NCBI GenBank assembly: GCA_903893445.1 | Contig: CAITMG010000044.1 | Location: 1-39,999, forward strand | Source: Candidatus Uhrbacteria bacterium | Lineage (GTDB): Bacteria; Patescibacteriota; Patescibacteriia; 2-12-FULL-60-25 | Length of the DNA stretch: 39,999 nucleotides | Reading direction: 5' to 3' | Part shown: one piece after another, positions 34,432-39,999 of the stretch | Layout: every line of letters begins with the position of its first letter | Position numbering within the stretch: the first letter of the stretch is position 1 | Notes under the pieces: generated by a model | Told to the model about the DNA's origin: nothing | Databases searched by the model: none | What the model saw: only the letters and a program-made list of their open reading frames with translations | Made by a program: the position numbers and the translations under genes

Positions 34432-34489
34432 GGGGGTCCCCCGGTCCACGCGCAGGTGAGCACCGACGCGAACCGAGCATGGACTGGGG
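34432..34489 (-). other. GC-rich structured spacer between dnaK and the DUF3467 gene
   Basis: The 143-bp gap is GC-rich compared with its flanks. GGGGGTCCCCC is a short palindrome. CCCCGGTCCA and TGGACTGGGG (34439-34448, 34480-34489) pair with one G-U, with an inner CGCG/CGCG. It could be an mRNA processing or stabilising element that sets different levels of DnaK and DnaJ. No gene seen in it. Confidence 0.45.
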
Positions 34490-34519
34490 GAAATTCGACT
34501 GGCGGGACCCGCAGACGAA

Positions 34520-36439
34520 CTATTCTGCCTGTTTAAACTCCCCTTCTTGCGCACCATCATCTTTCTTTTCCTCTGACGGCGCGTCACCGGATGGTGGTGG
34601 CGTTGTTGCCGTGTCGTTTTGTTGTTTCTTGTACATGGCTTCGCCGATCTTTTGCGCCGCTGTGGCAAGTTCATCGCCTGCTTTGCGAATCGCTTCGACG
34701 TCGTCTGTGTCTTTCACCTTTTTCAAGGCTTCGATCTTTTCTTCGACGATCTTTTTGTCTTCCTCGTTCGCGTCTTTCGTTTCCTTCATCATCTTTTCGG
34801 TCGTGTAGATCATGGTCTCGGCCATATTCTTGGCTTCGATCAAATCTTTGCGCTTTTTATCTTCCTCGGCGTGGAGCTCGGCATCTTTCTTCATCTTTTC
34901 GATGTCTTCCTTGGAAAGATTCGTGCTGGCTGTGATGGTGATTTTCGCTTCTTTGTTCGTTCCCTTGTCGAGCGCTTTGACGTTTAAGATGCCGTTCGCA
35001 TCGATATCAAACGCGACATCGATTTGCGGGACACCACGTGGCGCCATTGGAATGCCGGACAGTGTGAAGCGACCAAGGCTGCGATTATCCACGGCCATTT
35101 CGCGTTCACCCTGCAACACATGAATCTCAACAGACGTCTGACCATCCGCGGCGGTTGAGAAAATTTGCGACTTGGATGTTGGGATCGTTGTGTTGCGTTC
35201 GATGATTTTTGTCATCACGCCACCAAGCGTCTCAAGGCCAAATGACAATGGCGTCACATCAAGGAGAAGAAGTTCGCCTTTGATGTCGCCCTGCAAATTT
35301 CCGGCCTGAACGGCGGCACCAACGGCCACGACTTCGTCCGGGTTCACGGAAATGTTTGGTTTTTTGCCAAAGAATTTTTCCACCGTCTGTTGAACGAGCG
35401 GCATGCGCGTCATTCCGCCGACGAGGATAACATCATTGATGTCAGATGCGGAAAGCTTGGCATCAGCAAGAGCTTTTTTGCACGGTTCAAGCGACTTTTC
35501 GATCAAGTCACGCGTTAACTCTTCGAGTTTGGCGCGCGAAATCTTGAGCATTAAATGTTTTGGACCGGTTGCATCGCTCGTGATGAACGGCTGATTAATT
35601 TCCGTTTCCATCGCGCTCGAGAGTTCGATTTTTGCTTTTTCAGCGGCTTCCTTAATGCGTTGGAGCGCGAGATTGTCCTTCGACAAATCGATGCCATCGC
35701 TCTTGCGGAATTCATCAACGATCCACTTGATGATGATCTGATCAAAATCATCGCCACCAAGATGCGTGTCGCCATTCGTGGCTTTCACTTCCACCGTATT
35801 TTGGCTTGTTACGGAGTCGTATGCGATTTCAAGAACGGACACATCGAATGTTCCACCACCCAAATCGTACACCACGATTTTTTCATCCTTCTTCGTATCA
35901 AAACCGTAGGCCAATGCCGCGGCGGTTGGCTCGTTGATGATGCGGAGAACTTTCAAACCCGCGATTTCACCGGCAACTTTCGTCGCTTGGCGCTGTGAGT
36001 CATCAAAGTAGGCTGGGACGGTGATCACCGCTTCCGTAATCTTTTCACCAAGACGCGCTTCTGCATCGGCCTTCAATTTCTGAAGAACCATGGCGGAAAT
36101 TTCTTCGGCCGAATATTCCTTGCCACCCATCACGATGCGCACGCCGTCGGCTTTTTGCACGACTTTGTACGGCAACCACTTTAAATCACGTTGCACCTCC
36201 GCATCATCCCATCGGCGGCCAATGAGACGTTTGATGCTAAAGAGCGTGTTCTCTGGATTCACGACGCCTTGGCGCTTGGCGATTTGTCCGGCGAGACGTT
36301 CCCCTGTCTTTGACGTTGCCACAACAGACGGCGTTGTCTTTGCGCCTTCTGCGTTTTCGAGCACCTTTGGCTGACCGCCTTCGATGACGGCCATGCACGA
36401 GTTGGTTGTTCCAAGATCAATTCCGAGAATTTTTGCCAT
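34520..36439 (-). CDS. dnaK: Chaperone DnaK (Hsp70)
   Basis: 639 residues, full length. N-terminal ATPase motifs [54 protein letters not shown] and [15 protein letters not shown] are all intact, followed by the substrate-binding domain ([18 protein letters not shown]) and the helical lid. The C-terminal tail is hydrophilic ([17 protein letters not shown]). It folds client proteins with DnaJ and GrpE and hands aggregates to ClpB. The start lies 10 bp after the hsp20 stop. Confidence 0.98.
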   Translation of the reverse strand: MAKILGIDLGTTNSCMAVIEGGQPKVLENAEGAKTTPSVVATSKTGERLAGQIAKRQGVVNPENTLFSIKRLIGRRWDDAEVQRDLKWLPYKVVQKADGVRIVMGGKEYSAEEISAMVLQKLKADAEARLGEKITEAVITVPAYFDDSQRQATKVAGEIAGLKVLRIINEPTAAALAYGFDTKKDEKIVVYDLGGGTFDVSVLEIAYDSVTSQNTVEVKATNGDTHLGGDDFDQIIIKWIVDEFRKSDGIDLSKDNLALQRIKEAAEKAKIELSSAMETEINQPFITSDATGPKHLMLKISRAKLEELTRDLIEKSLEPCKKALADAKLSASDINDVILVGGMTRMPLVQQTVEKFFGKKPNISVNPDEVVAVGAAVQAGNLQGDIKGELLLLDVTPLSFGLETLGGVMTKIIERNTTIPTSKSQIFSTAADGQTSVEIHVLQGEREMAVDNRSLGRFTLSGIPMAPRGVPQIDVAFDIDANGILNVKALDKGTNKEAKITITASTNLSKEDIEKMKKDAELHAEEDKKRKDLIEAKNMAETMIYTTEKMMKETKDANEEDKKIVEEKIEALKKVKDTDDVEAIRKAGDELATAAQKIGEAMYKKQQNDTATTPPPSGDAPSEEKKDDGAQEGEFKQAE

Positions 36440-36449
36440 AGAGATTATT

Positions 36450-36878
36450 TTATTTATCGTTCACTTCGATTTTAATGGTTTTTGCTTTAGGGAGTTCAGC
36501 TTTGGGAATGCGGATTTTGAGGATGCCGTTTTCAAATGAGGCGGTCGCATCTTCGCCTTTCACACCTTGTGGCAAGGCAATCTGTCGCATAAACGAGCCG
36601 GAGCGAATTTCTTTGCGGTAATAATTTTTATCATCGACTTCCGTCTTACGCTCTGACGAACCTTTGATCGTGATCACGCCGTTTTCAATATTGAGTTCGA
36701 CGTGTTTTGGATCAACACCTGGTAATGATGTTTCCACCACCACCGTATCTTGCGCATCGTAGACATCAATTGCTGGGATGAGTCCATTTCCCCCGCGTGT
36801 TGGCGCTGGGAATCCGTCCATGAACTTTTCGATCCCGTTGATGGAGTCAAAGAAGGGAGACCATGGAATGAGAGACAT
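36450..36878 (-). CDS. Small heat-shock protein, Hsp20/alpha-crystallin family
   Basis: 142 residues. The alpha-crystallin domain is clear: [38 protein letters not shown], then [28 protein letters not shown] and a short C-terminal extension with the basic-hydrophobic KTIKIEV motif. It acts as an ATP-independent holdase that passes clients to DnaK/ClpB. Its place between grpE and dnaK is unusual and puts it under HrcA control with them. Confidence 0.95.
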   Translation of the reverse strand: MSLIPWSPFFDSINGIEKFMDGFPAPTRGGNGLIPAIDVYDAQDTVVVETSLPGVDPKHVELNIENGVITIKGSSERKTEVDDKNYYRKEIRSGSFMRQIALPQGVKGEDATASFENGILKIRIPKAELPKAKTIKIEVNDK

Positions 36879-36887
36879 ATGTGTTGG

Positions 36888-37424
36888 TTATTTTGCTTTT
36901 GAAACGATCACACGCGTGGGACGAAGCAGCTTCCCATTGAGTCGCCAGCCGCTTTGCATGACGCGGACGATGGCATGCTCTGGCTTGTCGCTTTCTTCTT
37001 CACCGGCGGCTTCGTGGAGCATCGGATCGAATGCGCCGTCCGTTGGAACGTGCTCCAGACCAATGTCTTTGAACGCGTTTTCCCAGATTGTTTTCACGGC
37101 ATTGAGTCCAACGACCCAGTTCGCAAGACGCTTACGATCGTCTTCCGGCAAGTTGGAGAAGTCTGGTGTAAAGGTCATCGCGATCTCGTACTGATCAATC
37201 GCGGGAAGAAGATCTGAGAGAAGACGTTCGTTGGCGTACTTGGAGAATTCTGATTTTTCTTTGTCCGCATCTCGTTTGAGATTGGCGTAATCGGCCTGTG
37301 CCCGTTTCCATCCGGCTAAATAATCCGCACACTTTTCACAACCACTCGCATTGGGCGAGGAGACCTCGCCCCTACGGGAATCATTCATCACTTCGTCGTT
37401 TGTGTTTTGTTGGTTTTCGTCCAT
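36888..37424 (-). CDS. grpE: Nucleotide exchange factor GrpE
   Basis: 178 residues. Conserved parts: the long helix (YLAGWKRAQADYANLKRDADKEKSEFSKYANERLLSDLLPAIDQYEIAM), then GLEHVPTDGAFDPMLHEAAGEEESD, and the beta-domain end VRVMQSGWRLNGKLLRPTRVIVSK. It releases ADP from DnaK. The N-terminal tail contains the peptide SRRGEVSSPNA, encoded by an in-frame copy of the GTAGGGGC palindromic repeat. The tail is normally variable and disordered, so the insertion is probably harmless. Confidence 0.95.
   Translation of the reverse strand: MDENQQNTNDEVMNDSRRGEVSSPNASGCEKCADYLAGWKRAQADYANLKRDADKEKSEFSKYANERLLSDLLPAIDQYEIAMTFTPDFSNLPEDDRKRLANWVVGLNAVKTIWENAFKDIGLEHVPTDGAFDPMLHEAAGEEESDKPEHAIVRVMQSGWRLNGKLLRPTRVIVSKAK
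37353..37378. repeat. GTAGGGGC palindromic repeat inside grpE
   Basis: Minus-strand CGTAGGGGCGAGG followed by the complementary arm CCTCGCCC; the coding frame gives SRRGEVSSPNA. Same family as 6612 and 26501, with arm sequence GGGCGAGG instead of GGGCAGG. Confidence 0.8.
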
Positions 37425-37428
37425 AGGT

Positions 37429-38112
37429 TTAGATGATCATGAGTTCGGAGAGAGCGGACAACAGCGCATAGCCTCTGGCGTAGTCGAGCCGCATGGGCCC
37501 CAAAATGCCGATGAGCGTTGCGTTGGGAAGCGTCATGAGAATTGATCCACACGCGTTTCCAAATGGGCACTCCGCACCAATCAGCGCCGTTGGCTCGGCA
37601 AAGGTGACGCGTCGCGCACGATGCAAAATGTCATCCATGCGATCGAGCGCTTCACCCAGCGACACCATGCGCTGCCAGTCGCGAAATTCCGATTGTGCAA
37701 AGAGATGTGAAAGTCCGGTGTAATAGGTGTCCGCTTCACCGAGACCGAGGAGTACCGCGTTGCCGATAAGGTCGGCGGATTTTTTGGCAAAGAGTTTTGC
37801 GCGGATCGTTGGGTCACTGGATTGCGCCATGGCTTCCTCCAGTTCCTGTCGCGCTTTTTTTGCGAGCGTCTTTTTTGGCATGAGCTCGTCGACGTAGAAA
37901 CGATATCCTTTTTCCGTTGGAATGCGTCCGGATGACGTGTGCGGCTGAGTGATGTATCCCGCTTCTTCGAGTTCCACGAACCAGTTGCGGACCGTTGCCG
38001 GACTCACGTCCAGTTTCCGCGCATCAACCAGATGCTGCGAACCAACCGGTTCGCCGGTTTCGACCACATCCTCGACGACATGCGCGAGAAGTTGTTTCAA
38101 ATGGTCGTCCAT
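37429..38112 (-). CDS. hrcA: Heat-inducible transcription repressor HrcA, compact form
   Basis: 227 residues, about a third shorter than the usual ~340. The N-terminal winged helix is clear (VGSQHLVDARKLDVSPATVRN, EEAGYITQPHTSSGRIPTEKGYRFYVDEL). The C-terminal GAF-like end is also recognisable (ALIGAECPFGNACGSILM, IGILGPMRLDYARGYALLSALSEL). The insert/dimerisation region between them seems reduced. The recognition helix reads RNWFVELEE, where family members usually have RN followed by Glu-Met. It represses its own operon and probably clpB through the variant CIRCE sites. grpE follows after 4 bp. Confidence 0.93.
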   Translation of the reverse strand: MDDHLKQLLAHVVEDVVETGEPVGSQHLVDARKLDVSPATVRNWFVELEEAGYITQPHTSSGRIPTEKGYRFYVDELMPKKTLAKKARQELEEAMAQSSDPTIRAKLFAKKSADLIGNAVLLGLGEADTYYTGLSHLFAQSEFRDWQRMVSLGEALDRMDDILHRARRVTFAEPTALIGAECPFGNACGSILMTLPNATLIGILGPMRLDYARGYALLSALSELMII

Positions 38113-38116
38113 AGTG

Positions 38117-38143
38117 TTAGCAGTCTACAATCTCGACTGCTAA
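38117..38143 (-). promoter_or_regulatory. Variant CIRCE operator (HrcA site) of the hrcA operon
   Basis: TTAGCAGTC-N9-GACTGCTAA, the same variant as at clpB. It overlaps the -10 box and most of the spacer and ends 4 bp before the hrcA ATG. Confidence 0.92.
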
Positions 38144-38151
38144 CGCGTCAA
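38122..38151 (-). promoter_or_regulatory. Promoter of the hrcA-grpE-hsp20-dnaK-DUF3467-dnaJ operon
   Basis: Minus-strand TTGACG (38146-38151), 18-nt spacer, TAGACT (38122-38127), then 9 nt to the ATG. Identical -10 and nearly the same layout as the clpB promoter. Confidence 0.75.
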
Positions 38152-38156
38152 GAGCG

Positions 38157-39539
38157 CTACCTTAGGCGTAAAAGTGGCTGAGGATATCGAATGATTTGTG
38201 GCTTAAAATGCATTTTGAATGTCGAATACCCTTTCCATTCCTGTGGATCGCCCGGTGCCCAGATGATATCCAAATCCGCAAACCGTATCTGCTCTTTTCG
38301 GCAATGCTCAAACCACGCACACATCATCCCAACACCCACCGAGCTTTTGCGCACCTCCGGAAGGATGAATGATGCAAGATGGATTGAACCAAAAATTTCC
38401 GGCACATCAACCACGGCAAGTGCGGCAACAATCTTTTTTGGATTATTTTGCGGATGCGCCAAAAAGACGCGAACACGCTCTCCATGTCGCGGAACTGATT
38501 CTCGCACACGATCTTGGAATCGTTTTGGGAATTCCGTCTGCATGACATCCTGACCAATACATTCCGTGATCATCACATCTGTTTGACGCAACCACAACGT
38601 TCGATGGCGCTTTGCATGCGATCCCCAGCCCTGCCAATAGCCATCTTGCGTGACATCAATATATCCGGTTTGTTGTGTTGTAAACGCAAATGGACTTTTC
38701 ATCCAGCCAGCTGGAGTCTCAATCTGACGCATCGGTTGCCATAACAAGATCCGTTTTGTCTGCTCATCCGGCAAAGGCGGCTCTTCACTGGTCCGTCGCA
38801 GAAACTTCAACGGTCCAATCTTCCATGCCAAACCCGGAATTCCTTTCGCATCCGTCATCACGCTAAAGGCGGGATTCTTGCCAAATTCACGCTGGAGATA
38901 CGCCGGATTTGTGCGATATGGAATGTAGTCCGGTGATGGCGGTCTTTGCGCGAGCATCACACGATTCGTCAGCTCAATCCACTCCTTTGAAATGGAAAAG
39001 ACCTGTCTCATCGCAGACATTGCGGTCGCATCCGCATACAAATTCGCCAGAAAAATTCCGGACGGCGACAAATGTTGTGCGACAGAGGTAAAAAATGCCG
39101 CTGTCGAAACATCGGCGGGCACATCGCTCCCATCAAACAAATCCATGATGATCAAATCATAGACATCCGTCATGTGTGATAAGCGCGTGTACGCATCACC
39201 AATGAGCAGATTCGGCATGTGCTTTTCCGTCACCAAATGAAATCGTTTGATGAGCTGAACCATCACGTCATCCATTTCAATCACATCCAGTGAGGCACGC
39301 GGATATTTATTTCGAATCACTGACACGGCGGAACCCGTCCCCAGTCCAAGCATCAAAATCCGATTTGGACGAAACAGTGGATCGAGTTTGCGCAATGCAT
39401 TCGTCCAGAGCTTACGTATAAACCACCCGGATTGCGTTGTCCCTTTTACGCTGGTTCGCCAATCGCCAAACGAACGCGTACACACAATCTCGCCGTTGAG
39501 CGCGGATGGGATGGTGTGGTGTTCAAAAAACCAACTCAT
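38157..39539 (-). CDS. Spermidine-synthase-like methyltransferase fused to an acyltransferase-like domain
   Basis: 460 residues. Residues ~1-210: Rossmann fold of the spermidine synthase type (ILMLGLGTGSAVSVIRNKYP, LDVIEMDDVMVQLIKRF, LLIGDAYTRL, YDLIIMDLFDGSDVP). Residues ~280-460: a domain with a GNAT/FemAB-like course (IVAALAVVDVPEIFGSIHLASFILPE, VGVGMMCAWFEHCRKEQIRFADLDI, WKGYSTFKMHFKPQIIRYPQPL). The first part could bind decarboxylated or normal S-adenosylmethionine. The second ends like peptidoglycan or lipid acyl-transfer domains. Neither substrate can be inferred. It overlaps the upstream methyltransferase by ATGA and ends 5 bp before the hrcA promoter. Confidence 0.72.
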   Translation of the reverse strand: MSWFFEHHTIPSALNGEIVCTRSFGDWRTSVKGTTQSGWFIRKLWTNALRKLDPLFRPNRILMLGLGTGSAVSVIRNKYPRASLDVIEMDDVMVQLIKRFHLVTEKHMPNLLIGDAYTRLSHMTDVYDLIIMDLFDGSDVPADVSTAAFFTSVAQHLSPSGIFLANLYADATAMSAMRQVFSISKEWIELTNRVMLAQRPPSPDYIPYRTNPAYLQREFGKNPAFSVMTDAKGIPGLAWKIGPLKFLRRTSEEPPLPDEQTKRILLWQPMRQIETPAGWMKSPFAFTTQQTGYIDVTQDGYWQGWGSHAKRHRTLWLRQTDVMITECIGQDVMQTEFPKRFQDRVRESVPRHGERVRVFLAHPQNNPKKIVAALAVVDVPEIFGSIHLASFILPEVRKSSVGVGMMCAWFEHCRKEQIRFADLDIIWAPGDPQEWKGYSTFKMHFKPQIIRYPQPLLRLR

Positions 39540-39991
39540 GGGATGAGATACACAAAAACGGAATCTCGTTTTGCGGCAACGGGGACAGTTGGCAGGACGA
39601 ATGCGTTTGTCACAATCTTTGTGCCTGATGGCAACTCGGTGATCAGTTTATTCCAGACACGCTGAACGGTCTGTGGAAATAAATACAACATCACCACATC
39701 CGTTTCCTTGGGCAAGGTGTATCGAAAGAGGTCCGCACACACAAATTGAACGCGCGATTCATGACGAAAGAAGGCGGAAATTTTTGACATCACGACCAAC
39801 ACAGGATTGAGCTCGACACCCGTCGCATGCGCACCGCGTTGAGCGGCCGCAAAACAAATATCACCCATCCCAGAGCCAAGATCGACAATACGCATTCCTT
39901 GTGTGACACCGCCAAGATCCAACATGACATCGATCGCTGATTTTTTTGACGGGACAAACGGCGCGATATGCATGCAGTACAACTGAAACAT
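39536..39991 (-). CDS. FAM173-like class I SAM-dependent methyltransferase, 5' end possibly outside window
   Basis: 151 residues as given. SAM-binding motif IVDLGSGMGDICFAAAQRGAHATGVELNP and the preceding APFVPSKKSAIDVML are the pattern of FAM173/ATPSC-KMT-like methyltransferases, some of which methylate a lysine of ATP synthase subunit c in eukaryotes. In bacteria the substrate is unknown, so no link to the atp operon here should be assumed. The last strands (ETDVVMLYLFPQTVQRVW) complete the fold. The frame is open to the window edge, so a start further upstream cannot be excluded; MHIAPFVPS at residue 7 is another option. Confidence 0.8.
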   Translation of the reverse strand: MFQLYCMHIAPFVPSKKSAIDVMLDLGGVTQGMRIVDLGSGMGDICFAAAQRGAHATGVELNPVLVVMSKISAFFRHESRVQFVCADLFRYTLPKETDVVMLYLFPQTVQRVWNKLITELPSGTKIVTNAFVLPTVPVAAKRDSVFVYLIP

Positions 39992-39999
39992 GGCGTACA

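Noticed and set aside
39536-39991. Methyltransferase of ATP synthase subunit c
   Set aside because: The family resemblance to FAM173/ATPSC-KMT is real, but the gene is about 33 kb from atpE and bacterial members have unknown substrates, so the link is not supported.

Overview
The window reads as a chromosomal segment of a candidate-phylum bacterium, most likely Patescibacteria/CPR of Parcubacteria type. This is inferred from gene content and style; no rRNA or other phylogenetic marker is present to settle it. Supporting signs are compact genes, many ATGA or few-base overlaps, few Shine-Dalgarno sequences, several -10 boxes only 6-8 nt from the start codon, a conjugation-type coupling ATPase beside acidic lineage-specific proteins, and small lipoproteins. 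UGA acts as a normal stop (for example in the ATGA overlaps), so the UGA-recoded CPR groups are excluded.

Layout, left to right. (1) 1-8166, minus strand: a complete F1Fo ATP synthase operon (atpI/Z-like, atpB, E, F, H, A, G, D, C), followed by thpR and a WecG/TagA-type glycosyltransferase cut by the window edge. Four consecutive atp gaps carry arrays of a degenerate 7-bp unit, three of them folding as hairpins. (2) 8181-10201, minus: rsmI, a CvpA-like membrane gene and tatD. (3) 10262-14302, plus: a LolA/LprG-like lipoprotein, a GNAT-like protein, and clpB under a promoter covered by a variant CIRCE operator. (4) 14331-19256, minus: YtxH-like protein, pgi, a GC-rich KGG stress protein, a DEAD-box helicase, tRNA-Gln(CUG) and pyrD. 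(5) 19309-26465, minus: dnaX, a conserved acidic protein, a TraG/VirD4-like ATPase with its coupled acidic partner, and cysS. (6) 26533-31299: a large secreted S74-chaperone protein, a GC-rich DTG-repeat lipoprotein with a propeller-like domain, and a small membrane-anchored protein. (7) 31296-32994, minus: membrane protein, ECF sigma factor and an anti-sigma/DUF5667-like protein. (8) 33009-38151, minus: the heat-shock operon hrcA-grpE-hsp20-dnaK-DUF3467-dnaJ behind a second variant CIRCE. (9) 38157-39991, minus: a spermidine-synthase-like/acyltransferase fusion and a FAM173-like methyltransferase.

How it works together: the ATP synthase cluster supplies membrane bioenergetics. HrcA probably controls both clpB and its own chaperone operon, since the only two CIRCE-like sites in the window carry the same symmetric base change (TTAGCAGTC-N9-GACTGCTAA) and HrcA's recognition helix is altered. 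The coupling ATPase, S74 protein and lipoproteins point to an elaborated cell surface.

The most unusual layer is repetitive. Short palindromic elements sit inside the reading frames of cysS (twice), dnaX and grpE, always without breaking the frame. A heptad-repeat family occupies the atp intergenic gaps and one loop of tatD. Two genes (the KGG protein and the DTG lipoprotein) are GC-rich, have strong Shine-Dalgarno sites and TTGACA -35 boxes, and look recently acquired.
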